From contig CM074808.1 of the NCBI GenBank assembly GCA_037447605.1, positions 2,822,407-2,886,406 on the forward strand: DNA of 64,000 nucleotides, written 5' to 3'. The stretch is from Zygnema circumcarinatum. Its lineage: Eukaryota > Streptophyta > Zygnematophyceae > Zygnematales > Zygnemataceae. The position numbers and the translations under genes are program-made. The notes under the pieces were generated by a model that was not told where the DNA came from, did not search any database, and worked only from the letters and a program-made list of their open reading frames with translations. This document shows, piece after piece, positions 47,301 through 58,362 of the stretch (the first letter of the stretch is position 1; each line of letters starts with the position of its first letter).

Positions 47301-47711
47301 CTGAGCATGGTTATTAGAATGTCGCCGATCCACAGTACTTCTTTCTCCCCCCCCAATACTGGCAGGCTCTGCAGTTCCGTGTTGTGCATGCTGTCGACAC
47401 TCCCTGATCTCCATCTCCGACTCCACTTCTGGCTCCTTCATCCCTTCTTCTTTTGATGATGATAAGTCTTCCGAACAGTCCACTGAGATTCGACCTCCGA
47501 CTGATGAATTCCCAGTGTTCGTTCCTTCACAGTCATTATGTTTCCTCTTCCCTAGAGACAAATTAAATATTTTTCCAAGCACGCCAACAGACCAAAGTAA
47601 AGGAAAGAGCGAAATACTCAAGGAAAAAGGAAAAGAATACTCGAGATAAATGTAAAGAAATAAAAAGAGAGAAAGAGAAATAAAGAGACACATGCGGAGG
47701 AGCGCCCACAT
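44316..47711 (-). CDS. CPR5: CPR5-like nuclear-envelope membrane protein (about 698 aa)
   Basis: Minus-strand exons: 47711-47223, 46947-46864, 46019-45009, 44828-44316 (2097 nt, phases agree). Arabidopsis CPR5 is a membrane nucleoporin that restrains immunity and programmed cell death and affects ethylene signalling. Here a hydrophilic middle with a Glu/Arg/Lys coiled-coil stretch (KFEKKEEEVQRRRSIEEM) leads into a five-helix C terminus: IFVGLLILFGASCAAIVYFG, LELFLGFGFAVVLMLFFSYL, FFMFLLLGGMGGFLGC, YIWLFGWLTLCTMQAFG, LFVMLVLPVVTSVLPF. The G-G-(N/D)-G between helices 3 and 4 and the final LPVV..LPF are typical of CPR5. The C-terminal two exons are secure. The exon 46947-46864 acceptor and the N terminus are uncertain: ATG 47711 gives a very hydrophobic start that looks like a translated pyrimidine-rich intron. 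Confidence 0.85.
46236..46267. repeat. abutting A16 and G16 homopolymers
   Basis: About 16 A residues run straight into about 16 G residues inside the long CPR5-like intron. Homopolymer lengths in assemblies are error-prone. Confidence 0.9.
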
Positions 47712-48505
47712 GGCTGCAGAGAGAGGGAGGCGAGAGAGGAGGAAGAGCCGTTGGAGGATGGTTTCAAAAGTTAGGGTTTGGATCCGTACGGAATCCCTTT
47801 CCGTACGACACAGTACTGTACCACTCGACTCGAATACGCCACGTGGTACGGCTGCGTCCCGCAAGTGTGATAACGCAGTTCTATGACAGTTGAACGCTTT
47901 GAACAGAACGGTTTCAAAATTTCACATGGAAAAGTCACGTTTTGTCACGGATGCAATTTGACCGTTGCCACGTGCGCGATTTTCGGACTTTGCTCGAGAA
48001 CACGCGACGTGTTGCGTCAACTGTCACGCCATGTGTCAAGCCACTGTCACGCCACGTGTGAGCAACCGACCGACGTTTTTGAAGCCGTTCGCTGCTCCCT
48101 GTGAAGCGTTCAGCGACAAATAAAACGATCCCCGAATTTCGCAAATTTTCACGTGGTTGCGTGCTTCGCAGCTTCCGGCCTTATTTGGCCTTTGGGAGGG
48201 CAGGGAGGACAGGGAGGGAGGCGAGAGAGGCACGTTGTGGGATTTGCAACACTCCAGAAAAAATGGAATGCTGGGAAGAAAGCACTGAGTCCTTCTTGCG
48301 GGAGTCCTTCTTGCGGGAGTCTACCTACGAGCTTGTTTGCTCTCACATAACAGGCACGACCATTCTCACGGCATAAAAATTTGTAGGAAAAAAAGAATGA
48401 AATTGATTATATATTTGCGAAACGCACACGACCACAGCAGATATGTCCGTACGGCAGAATGAGCACCTATTTGGAAATCCTAGAGAGAATACTACACTGT
48501 AATAT
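47712..48505. promoter_or_regulatory. CPR5-like upstream region and YKT6 3' flank
   Basis: CCGTACGGAATCCCTTTCCG and following TACG near 47786-47808, ACGCCACGTGGTACGGC near 47836-47852, and several GTCACGCCACGTGTG-like words at 47930-48062 make an ACGT-rich promoter block. A 16-bp GTCCTTCTTGCGGGAG duplication sits at about 48290-48320. Confidence 0.5.
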
Positions 48506-50632
48506 CTACAAAATTGTGCAGCAACTATTCGTTTTCTTTGCTTGCTTGTAAAACATCTGCACACGCGAACAAAGATTAAAGCCTCGAATTAGAATCGACA
48601 TGAAATGCAGGAATCAACCTCAGCCATGCCAACTAGCAGGCCCTGCACGACAAGGTAAACGTCACAATGCTGATACAAAAACTGCAGCATTACATAAAAC
48701 CCAGGCAGGAGAGCTAAAGCAGAACCTAGCATCATGGAATTTCATGTGCTTCTGAGATATCATGAGTCACTGATGGCATCTAAGTGAGGCTCTCGTCTGT
48801 AACTGTGATAACTACAGTATCCACGGTAACTGTGTCCACCAGCACCATTCTAAATGCCAGATGCATGACCTCCTTCACGATAAAACGGTAGTCCTCTAAC
48901 TCGAAGAAAACTTGACAGGAAACCTAATGCCCGAAAAGGCGAGCCTTCTGCCACACACAGGGTCTGCACCAATTTAACTGACGCACTTCTTTTACCAGGG
49001 CAAGGGATAGCTACAGATTCTTGACAAAGTGAGCTTTTCTCAAACAATTCTTCCACCTCTGCACACGCTTTCCAAATCAGAAGCAAGAAAATGGTGCGCA
49101 TTTAGAGGATAGAAAAATGTACCTGTGATGCCATACTGAGATCATTGCTTTTGTCAACAAGACTGTCCAGCTTCTCTCCTCGAGCAAGGACGCTATCAAT
49201 GGTTTTGTGCTGTGCCAAACCCAAAAAGCGAAAAAAGGAAAGTTTAAGGAAGGCAATTGCATGACTTAGAGCAAAACATTCATGACTGGCATATTGGCGA
49301 TGGTCTAGTACAATTGAAGGGAACAAGCATAGTGCAGGAGGTAAATTGTTGAGACCATGAGACGCAACTGTGAAGGAAAAGAGCATATTCTTCCATCGAA
49401 TCTATAAGATCATAACAACGACAAATCCATAAACTCCAAGCTTACGAAGCTCTTGAGCAACGCATACCAGAATAATTTTGGTTTCGTCGAGCTCCTTCTG
49501 AATCTTTAGCAGTTTGTCAGCTTCATGAGGATCCTGCATACAAACGGAAATAAGGGCTTCACAAAGCAGGAAAGTACTGCACTACAATCTGCTTCGAGCA
49601 ATGTCACAATTTCTCATAAAAAAGCCCGAGGACACATTCAGCAATATCAGCTGCATCAACCGTACCAACGAAAATAAGCTAATCTAACTGCAATGCTCCA
49701 AAGACAATTGGAAAGGGTAATATTATCCGATCGCGAGTTACATGGAATCAGGCAAATCTCCCAACAAGAATTGTGAACTGACCTGATATTTTGCAAGCGC
49801 ATCTTCCAACAATTGCAAAGGCTCCTTCACGTCAGCCTGAATATACTGCCACGACTCTCCCTTTGCTTGGACATATTCGTCAAGAACCTGAAAAGGACAA
49901 CAACCAGGATTAGGTACGTTCATTCAGCAAAAAGAAAGGGAAAGGAGGAACACAGCCGAATTAGGAGGGCTAGTCAACCAATTGCAGTGAAGCTAGAAAA
50001 GAATGTTCCTTTCTCAGATAGAACTGACTCACCTTGTTGATGACAGAAAATGCGCTCCTAGTAGGATATGCCGAATTGGCAAACACCAAACCACAGAGAC
50101 CATTTCGGTTGTAACAATGGACGAGATACTCTGCAGCGAGATGAACCACAATATAACTATTCAACGAACAGGAAAACTACAAGATTCTTCGGGCAAGAAG
50201 CTTGAGAATGATGTTTAAACTCCTGTACTTACTATTCACAAAAAATAATGCATAGAGATCAACAAAGAGCAGGGCTCAAACAATAATAAAAAAAAAAGTG
50301 AAACATCGGCAATAAATGAGCATGCGCTGAAAATGAGGCATACATCGGAAGCACTCCCAACACGACGAAATGAAGTTTCATTACTGTTAAGAACCTCAGC
50401 AAACAAACAAACTAATCGACAGCGCCGAGTCTCAGCACTCACCCTCATGCTCCACGCTCTGCCTTCTGCCTGTCGGTGTCCTTTTTGCAATGGTCCTCCC
50501 AACAAAGATAATGACTTCTCTTACACTGCTTCTCTGGAAGTACCCGAAATTGGTCAAATCGCTTGCAGTCCCTAACAAGATCGGCTCTGATTCCCCTGCT
50601 ATCTTCGTCAGCACAATCGCTGTGATCTTCAT
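48506..50632 (-). CDS. YKT6: R-SNARE YKT6 (198 aa)
   Basis: Six exons on the minus strand: 50632-50443, 50130-50033, 49887-49783, 49533-49468, 49209-49123, 48556-48506, all in phase (597 nt). YKT6 is a soluble/lipid-anchored SNARE for ER-Golgi, vacuolar and autophagic fusion. The longin domain (ITAIVLTKIAGE, GYFQRSSVREVIIFVGRTIAKR, YNRNGLCGLVF, YPTRSAFSVINKVLDEY) is followed by the SNARE helix LLKIQKELDETKIILHKTI and DSVLARGEKLDSLVDKS. The zero-layer Arg is in VLARGEKL. The C terminus is MFYKQAKKTNSCCTIL: CTIL is a CaaX box for prenylation and the preceding Cys is the palmitoylation site. Length matches yeast and plant YKT6 (about 199-200 aa). The last, 17-codon exon lies after a 566-bp intron and is easy to miss. 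Confidence 0.97.
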
Positions 50633-52075
50633 GGCAATTCCTGTTCAAATGAGCGCCCTTCAAACCGAAACTTCAACTTGCAGGATGTCACCGACCCCTG
50701 TTTCCCCTCTTGGCCGAAAATCCGTAACTTAAAACAGAAAAAGTCCAAAAAAAATCCCTCAAGATGTGTGCTTCTTTGCCGCGCAAGCAGGCACGCGTGC
50801 TTCCCCACGCCACGAATCTGCCGTAACCTCTTCTCCTACAGGCAGGTGAGGAAGGGCCTCTTCGAACTTACCAACCCTAAGGGAAGCGAAGCGAAGCGAA
50901 GCGGGGGAACTTTCGGGAACGCGCCGACCGGGCCCTGCAACCCTAACTGGTTTCCATGGAATTTCCTAGCCAGTTTCACGGACCCACGACTGTCACAGAT
51001 CCACCGTTCACGCTGTAAATCGTGCGGCTGTAAGAACCTCAGAAGATTCGATCGGACGGCTGATCTCATCGGAAAAGTCAATCACGGAACTGAACCGGTA
51101 ACGACGCTTAGACGCACAGCGCGTGGTGTGAATATTATTCTCAGAGCGCTATGGACACAGCATTGGGCCTTGGAACACGCCGTTTAGGGCTAAAGGCACA
51201 GCTGTGGACGCGCCGTCTCTGGCAGTCCGAACAGGGCCCCTCGCGGTTTGGGTCTCAAGAGAGACACAACACGAGAGGGAGAGGAGCAAAATGGAAGTAC
51301 ATCACTTCATTGCAATTTCTTTTTTGATTGTGGCAGCAGACAGCACCGGCATTAGTGGAGCCCGCATAAACGACCGTTCTCAAAAGTTGGTTCACTCGCC
51401 TAGCTTAAGGGAACACATAATTCAATCGGCATTTACCTAAGTCGAAGGGTGATGAAAGTGGAGTAGCATTTAGTTTAAGGGTCCTTTAAGGGCGATAAAA
51501 GAGGGGTAGCATTTAGTTTAAGGGTCTTCACATGTTGGCAATGTCACGCTATTGTATAGACCCCGAGTTGGGCGTTGCACAGTCATGGGAACTGATAGAG
51601 TCACACGTCACAAACCATTGACTTGACTGCACCTGACAACAAGGAGTAAGGAGAACGTTCCAAAATGAGACTGGAGACGGCGAGGATCACACCTTTGGTT
51701 ACAACACTCAAAGGAAGCTCCACATTTCCTTGGCCACTATACCAAATTATGCTTGCAAAACTAAAGCTGGACTCCTCTATTACTAGAAGCACATGTATGG
51801 CACAGTTGCTGACAAGGTCGCTAGACCCTAAAAGCCGAGAACACCCCTCTGAATCTTGTAAGTGCCTATCAGTGTACGCTAGCTACGCCTACCATGACTC
51901 CGAATCAAATGTTAGAACAATATTGGTAGATGCACATCACAAAGGCGATTGAGGACACAGCGATGATGTTTGAAGGAACAAACTGCATATCTCACGAAAG
52001 TGTGCTGCCAGGAAGGAATTATTGGGGAGCAATAGCCAAAAAAGAGTAGGCAGACACTCTGCCATCTCCAACCAT
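50633..52075. promoter_or_regulatory. YKT6 upstream region and mS37 3' flank
   Basis: Near 51035-51070 there is a GATCGGACGGCTGATCTCAT block, similar to words common in plant promoters, and GCGAA is repeated about four times at 50885-50902. GTAGCATTTAGTTTAAGGGTC occurs twice, about 45 bp apart (near 51465 and 51510). A 50-codon frame at 51291-51440 begins like a signal peptide but has no known relatives that I recognise. Confidence 0.35.
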
Positions 52076-53514
52076 TCACCTTTTTAGGTTTTTCGATATC
52101 CGATGTAAATGATAGTTGATGGTACTTCGCACCTTCCCTTGCTTTGCCTGAATTCCAACCCTTCCCCCTTTATGATGAAACTTTGCACCAGATGCAAAGC
52201 ACTGAAGAGATGGGCTGCATGTGCCTTCACAAATGCTCTTTCGTCCCAACAAGAACATCCATTTTGTGTGCACCACACGCAACTCCCAATGTTTTGAGTT
52301 CCCTCATCTCATCTATAGCCCAAGCCTGCCAGCTGTGAAAAGCTGCATAACGAGGTGATGCTGTTCTACAGTGAAATCCATCAAGTTGCTAGCTAAGAGT
52401 ATCTCCAAGTATATATCGATCTGCAACTTACTTTGCTCCCTTTGAATGCCAGAGTTTAAGTCATCAAATTGCTGAATGACTCAAGCAAGATCAGTTCCTA
52501 AGCACAAATCGGCTTTGAAAAATCCATTCTGAGGACAGTTTAAAAAAACACCAACAGGAGTCGTGGATGACAGCGAGGAGTAAACCGAGACGTAGGTTTA
52601 TTGCGATTCACATGCAGCTACCTCGCATATCCCCTTCAATGAAACTTAATATAGTATCTAATCCCTTGCGTACAATACAATTATGGCTCTGCATTCAGTC
52701 GCTGGTTGCATGCAGCTGTTGTTTCAGTACTTATTTTGCGTTTACCCCAAGCAAATAAAAATTCTTGAAGGTGTCTTTCAACCAGAGAAACTACCAAAGG
52801 TTTAAGGGAAGGGGAGCAAGCAGGCAAAAGGAGCCATCTTGGCCAACGTATTCCTGCCTCTAAATTCACAGATGAAAAAGCGATCGCAGGACGAAAATGA
52901 GGAGAATTGAGAAGGGAGGAGATTATAGTTGTAAAGAATGGCCCCTATAACATAAACTTCTCAAACTTGCTTCGTGATATTAGATTCCAAGAAAAAAGCT
53001 GCTTCCCAATAGAAGGAGGGTGGGGAGAGAACCATTGCTGCACAAAGGCTTAGTTTGAACGTGGGAGTAAATTGGACTTCTTTACTGAGAAGAGGAATTG
53101 ACCTATTATCACTTGACGCCAGGGTTCTCAAGAAAACGCGCAATCTACAAGTCTTCTGTTCGGGGATATCCCCTGAACAGGCCCTTCTATCTTTCAGAAA
53201 GGAAGCCTCACGTAGTAAGCTGCTCTAGTTTGCACCAATTCATCAATGTATGCCTACGAATTCCGTTGCTGCAGAAGTCTTGAAGGGTGTGAAAATGTGT
53301 GATGAAGGACAGGATATGATGCTGGCAAGTCAGTTACCTGGAGCTCTACGCAGTTGTTGAGGGCGACTTTCTCTCCCATGCAGGGATCATCGTTGAAGTT
53401 CTTGCCCTTCAAACACGACATGAACGCCATCATCTCAACATAGCAAGGCCAGCTCTTCCGCGCTCCCATAGTGGAAGGGTTTACACGAAGAATTTCTGGT
53501 TTATTCTTCCCCAT
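52076..53514 (-). CDS. mitoribosomal small-subunit protein mS37 (CHCHD1/MRP10-like, 82 aa)
   Basis: Two exons on the minus strand, 53514-53338 and 52147-52076, phase 0 (249 nt), separated by a 1190-bp intron. The product is a twin CX9C protein: Cys24/Cys34 in PCYVEMMAFMSC and Cys45/Cys55 in CMGEKVALNNC, each spaced by nine residues. Such proteins are oxidised by MIA40 in the intermembrane space. MRP10/mS37 members go on to the mitochondrial small ribosomal subunit. The C-terminal exon gives STINYHLHRISKNLKR, matching the basic INYHLQR-type tail of this family. Without that tail other CHCH proteins would be possible alternatives, so the exon pairing is what decides the call. It is divergent from the RING gene with 449 bp between starts. 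Confidence 0.85.
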
Positions 53515-53963
53515 CTTGGAGCACGACCTCTCACAAAAGCTTCAAGCAGCCCCGGGAATACCACCTGATCTCACTCAAGCCACAGAAAGAAACGGCTCAA
53601 GAAAGGTCAGAGAGCTCGCTCTCTCTGGAACGACCCCCGCTTCACGCCTTCGCTCGGCCCTCCGCCCACATATGCGATAGTATAAGGGCGCTGTTTCCCT
53701 ATTTTCTTCTTTATCTGTTGCTTAGCTCCAAATGATTATGTTATGTGCAACGGTGCAATCCTTTGCGGCTACGTAGGCACCTGTGAACTGTTGGAGCAGG
53801 GTTCGACGTATATTCTGTGACTGTCGCGCCGCTTTACATATGTTGACGGCAGCGAGCGTCCATTATTTCAGCATGCTCTTCTTGGACTCAGCTAGATGAT
53901 AACGTGAATTTTAATTAGCTTAGCATCTGATCATTTCAATGAACAGGAGTTGTTATCATCGCG
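53515..53963. promoter_or_regulatory. short divergent promoter, mS37 and RING gene
   Basis: 449 bp between divergent start codons, GC-rich on the mS37 side and AT-rich on the RING side. No clear shared motif. Confidence 0.45.
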
Positions 53964-56685
53964 ATGGATGTTCCAAGTTTTTCACGAGCTAAAGTTAGTC
54001 TGGCAGGCGGCAACTGGGAGAATGACGTTGGTCGATGCCCTGTCTGTTTGGAAGTGGTTGCTGATGAGGCATACACCGATAGCTGCAAGCGTAAGCCTTC
54101 AGCATACTGTATCTGGAAGTCGTTGCGATGTATTTGTCGCAATTCTTAAAGAGGAGAGGTTCCAAACTGGAAGTTTTCATTTCTGCACAAACTCGAGAAA
54201 GCTTTCGAAATGCAGTGCTCAAACTGACGATAGGTTTGAAGCCAATTTATTTGATCGTCTGTGAATGTATTTCAAGTTCATGACCTGCATGGACTTCAAT
54301 ATTTTGGCTTTGCAGACCGATTTTGCTTCGCATGCATCCTCCAATGGTCGGAGTACGAAGCCAGTAAAGCAGAGGCGGCGGCAGGAAGCAAGCGAAAGCT
54401 AGAAGGGGCTGCTTGTCCACTATGCAAAGTACGCAAATCAGTACGCTCAATTGTATTCTATAGCAGTTTTCTGGTGCCATTCTTTGTCCTAGTAATCAAC
54501 TCTTTTCTTTTTCTAAGTTGAATTAAGTCATCCTTGAACTTCTATCACAGCAAAATTCCCGAGGGCGCACTGCTCTCTATGTATCTGATGCGTGCTGTAG
54601 CTATTGAGGTTTAAGGTGCCAAACTTAAACAAGTGGAGACTGGAAGTTGTGTTTTGATAACACTACCTCCTTGTCGTTCCTTACAACCTTGGTCAGAATT
54701 GTTAAAGGGGATTCTATTCGTGGCTTGTATAGACTCTCTTCACTTGCGTTATTCACGACTTTTCAAATGGCGATTCGATGCGGCATTACTTGACCGCAGA
54801 GGGAAGCAGGTATTATTTCAGCAATCCCTTAATAACAAGTTATCAGCCAGTCATGCCCATATCGGAACTTGTTGATTCAAACTCACTTAATCTCCTGTTC
54901 ACTGTCATTGCCTAGTTGTTGCGAATGAGTAGGAGTTGCTCTTTCTCAACATTGTAAAAGCCACTGTCCAATAATCTCTCAGCCTTTTCCGTGCAAGTGT
55001 AGAGACGAATCTTGTACTACTTTCAGTAAACAAGAAAAACGACTTCTAAATGTGCATAGCGGTCTGTCTTTGAAACCACCATAACTATAGTGTGTTTGTT
55101 TTTCATACAGTGATCGGCCATACCAGTTATCAGAAGCTCATAGGCGACGACGAGCTATATATTTCCAGCGAAACGGTGAGTGTGGTGTTTTCTTGGGGAG
55201 TATGCGTACCAGAAGCTTCCTTTTGTTGAAAATCAGGCATCTAGATGTGAAAAGTGAAAGGGACAAAGCCAAATCTAACTAAACAAGTGATAAAATTGAG
55301 AAGAGGGATTCCAGCCATTAAATCTGAGAATCTACTATTGCAAGTTGTAATCCTTCGCTCGCTTGTGAATGCGCATGGGAGCTGTAACTGTGAACTACAT
55401 ATTGAACCTGCATAGCAGCAGATGGGAGGCTGCAGCAGGGTGAAACATCGAGCTCTATGGGAATGCCAAATACTGCAAATGCAGCCGCACGAAAGAGAAG
55501 GATGGAGGACACATACCGATGGGTTACGAGGGAGCTGCAAGCACTCATGCAGGTTCGAAGATAACAGTTGCTAAAGGGTTCAGTAGTGATAAACCAGTCT
55601 TTAGAGAGATATTGAACATTTGTATTTCAAAACTGAAGCTGGTTCGGCAGTGAGTATTGTGTTTTTTTCTGCTTATTTACTTTGTTCTTGCATTGGTGTT
55701 GGGGCGTGATGAAAGTTGCTTTTTGTGGCAGGAGGAAGATGTTGAATTAATTGTTCAGCATGTATTGGGGATACTGGAGGCGTTTGAGCGCCCAAAAAGG
55801 TGAGTGGAAGTCGAAAAGGAAATTTAAGCAATGTGATAACTGAACGCCATGTATGGATTCACCGAATCTTGTTTTGAAGCCAGGTTATCAACGATCTTTG
55901 AAACAGGGCTGAAAAATGGTTCTGTTGGAAGTGAGAGGACAACTTTGGAGATATCATCGTCTATTATTGCGTGTACTTCTGTTACTGCAAGGGCCATGCT
56001 GGCTTAATCTATACTTGTCAGAATTGTATGAAGAAAATGTCGCAATTAACACATCATTGAAGACTTGTACAGCCATTTGCGATTTTAGTTCCACAACAAA
56101 CTGGTTTCCCTTGCATCAGCAGGGCATGAATGGATCTCAATATGGCATTCTTGCGATTCATGCGCACTGTGTCCTTTTATTTCTTGCGAGCTACTTCGCA
56201 CCACTCACAGTTTGAAATTAAAGACTACGAAGGACAGCAGTGTCCTTACACGTGATTGCACCTTTGCCGCTTCCACATGCAGACAAAGACGAGACGAGAA
56301 GATATTGTCGAGCGAGCGCAGCTGGAAGCTGGTTATAGCAGAAGCAGTTGGGCCGTTTGTTTTTGAACATTCAAAGAAGTTTGCAGAAGAGTTAAGCAAG
56401 TTCATCCATGGTGGAGAGACATCAGTACAAATTGATGTGAATAGGGAAAATTCAGATAACGTGAGGGGAGTAGGCAGTCTTTCACATCATTACTTGGGTG
56501 CATATGAACAAACAGAAGAGAGAAGAGAACCTGCATATATGGGACCTGTTACTGTTACAGAGAGGAATGGAAAGGAGCAGGAAGGGGGCACATGGCAGCA
56601 GGATCAATGGCAGCAGGACGATGAAGAAAGAAGTGAGGAAGATGGAGGAAGGTGGGACTCAGAGACTCTGGACTCCGACTGGTGA
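53964..56685 (+). CDS. Topors-like RING E3 ubiquitin ligase (306 aa)
   Basis: Seven exons: 53964-54090, 54316-54428, 54733-54809, 55111-55175, 55485-55552, 55732-55799, 56283-56685, all in phase (921 nt). The C3HC4 RING has zinc ligands Cys25-x2-Cys28, Cys41-x-His43, Cys46-x2-Cys49 and Cys76-x2-Cys79 (CPVC, SCKHRFCFAC, CPLC) with a 26-residue Ala/Lys-rich insert before the last pair. Downstream pieces match the order in Topors and its plant relatives: a VIHDFSNGDSMRHYL block, EAHRRRRAIYFQRN, WVTRELQALMQ, DVELIVQHVLGILEAF, and GPFVFEHSKKFAEELSKFI. It ends in a Glu/Gln/Asp-rich tail. Animal Topors is a nuclear ubiquitin/SUMO ligase; substrates here are unknown. Exons 1, 2, 6 and 7 are firm; 3-5 rest on phase and similarity. 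Confidence 0.82.
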
Positions 56686-56861
56686 TAGAAATACTCCTAG
56701 AGGTGGAGGTATTGATTGCCATAATGCTGGCCCCTGAACACGAGTATTGTTAAAAGCTTGCTGAAGTTGGGATGAAGTTCAAGCTGCATCTCGTATAGGC
56801 GCCGGACAACTATTTGCATACCTGTTTGGACTTTTTAAATGAGGTCGCTTCTGAGTTCGTG

Positions 56862-56976
56862 AGACTCTTCTTGGAGCTGCCGATGGTAAAAGGGAAGCGG
56901 TCTCAGCTGCAAGGCTGCACGCGTGGCAGCTTTTGACTGCGGTAGTTGAAGACTCTCCATGTGCCAAGTGGGCAAA
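56862..56976 (+). other. candidate orphan exon, unassigned
   Basis: An open stretch reading LLGAADGKREAVSAARLHAW and on to EDSPCAKWAK ends at a good donor (aag|gtatgc). Composition and codon use look protein-coding, and the style resembles an ARM/HEAT helix, but I do not recognise the family. It may belong to a gene whose other exons were not found, or to an extension of the RING gene. Confidence 0.25.
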
Positions 56977-57339
56977 GGTATGCAACAATGTGTTTGATGT
57001 AGATTAGATATGCAGCAGGCCCTGACAGGATCTTATCTTTTGCGAGTTTAGTGGAGGAACTCTTTTCATTCAGATAGAGGTTTATTGCCCTCCCTTGTTT
57101 TACAACTTTCCCCCGTCTAGTGCCTACAGGACTGTCTAGAGTTGACTGGCTGCTCGCTGATGCAGGTCAATTGCTAACTCTGTGCCCCGGAACATTTTCC
57201 ATTCTGGAACAAGAATTTGCCAGAAGCGACTCCCTTCGTCCATCCTATTTCTCTCGCCAGGCTCTCTGTTCTTCCAACAGACCATATAAAATCCAACTGC
57301 CAGACATTTCGGGAGACCGAGTGGCTATTTTGAACATGC

Positions 57340-57640
57340 TTCTTCTTCTCCTTCTCTCCCTCCCTCCTCTCATTTCCCCCGTTCCTGGTCTCTCTCACTC
57401 CCTCACACTCTCCCGCTCTCTCCCTTCGCCTCCCTCGTGCTTTCAATTTCTAAACCTCTCTCCCCGTCCTCCCTTTTCACTCACCTTCTCTCTCTCCTCT
57501 CTCTCTCACACACTATCCTCCCTCACTCCCTCCCGCCGGTTCCCGCTTTTCCTCACTGTCCCCCTCTCCCTCTCCCTCTCCTCCCCTCTCTCCCTCCCCT
57601 CTCCCCCCCCCTCTCTCTCTGGAACCCGAGCCTTTTGACA
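57340..57640. repeat. CT-rich pyrimidine tract
   Basis: Imperfect CTCTCC/CCCTCTC simple sequence on the + strand for about 300 bp. It separates two exon-like segments. Confidence 0.85.
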
Positions 57641-57645
57641 CAGGA

Positions 57646-57792
57646 GGTACGGAATTTTCCGGTTTTCTGAGCCTGAGGGCAGAACTGCCACCTCCGCGGG
57701 TGGCGAGGGGGCTCTCTACGAGCACTCCGCACGCGTGCTCCTGAACCCTAATTTCAACTTTGACATCGTGGACCATCTGCGGGAGCTTTGAT
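57646..57792 (+). other. candidate orphan terminal exon, unassigned
   Basis: After an acceptor-like acacag, a frame reads YGIFRFSEPEGRTATSAGGE and continues to NPNFNFDIVDHLREL before TGA. It needs two incoming bases, which the 56862-56976 segment (phase 0) does not supply, so they are not directly joined. No family recognised. Confidence 0.25.
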
Positions 57793-58362
57793 GTCGCTGC
57801 GCTGTGAAAGTTAAACGGCGACACCGTTGCAACCCCATGTCTCAGGCGGCTCAAGAAGAAACAGCACTTTTCATGTAGAAATAGTGAAGTCGAGTATCCA
57901 GTTTTACTTTGTATTGAAATGTTTAGTCATGTGCGCGGCGAGTTGACCTGGCAAGTGCAGCATTTGCATCACTTTGGTTTTCATAGGAAATTGGTCTTCT
58001 TTTTTCGTTGTCTCCTGCCCCCCCTTCCGCCAGTTTTTTTTTCTCTTTCTTTGTTTTTGTTATGCAACGTCTGAGAATCGCGATGTAATTTTCTCGAAAA
58101 GTACCCCTCGCTCCTGCCTTCTTCGCCCTCCTATGATTCCTATCGTCGTCTCAACCCTACGACCCTAAAAAAAAAAAAAATCCCCCGAAATCCCCCTAAA
58201 ACCCTCAAAACCCTGAGGCACTGCTTTCCCCGTACGGTCGGCAGCACGCACTCACTGGCTGGCCCCTTAAGCGGCGGTGGACTAGGACATTGGCCAATCG
58301 GCTTCTGAACTCAACGTGCCCGTCTGGGTTTCGGGTTTTGACCGTTGAGATAGGTCACGTGT
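57793..58362. other. intergenic with telo-box-like and promoter-like words
   Basis: CCCTAAAACCC/AAAACCCT words at 58190-58215, CCGTACGG near 58228 and GTCACGTG near 58355. No exon recognised. Confidence 0.4.

Noticed and set aside
51204-51440. Small secreted-looking peptide frame
   Set aside because: Hydrophobic start could be chance; no homologue recognised, no splice or conservation evidence.
55440-55484. Earlier acceptor for RING exon 5 (ending ...atcgag)
   Set aside because: It shifts the frame and loses the WVTRELQALMQ block; the gcag acceptor at 55484 keeps phase.
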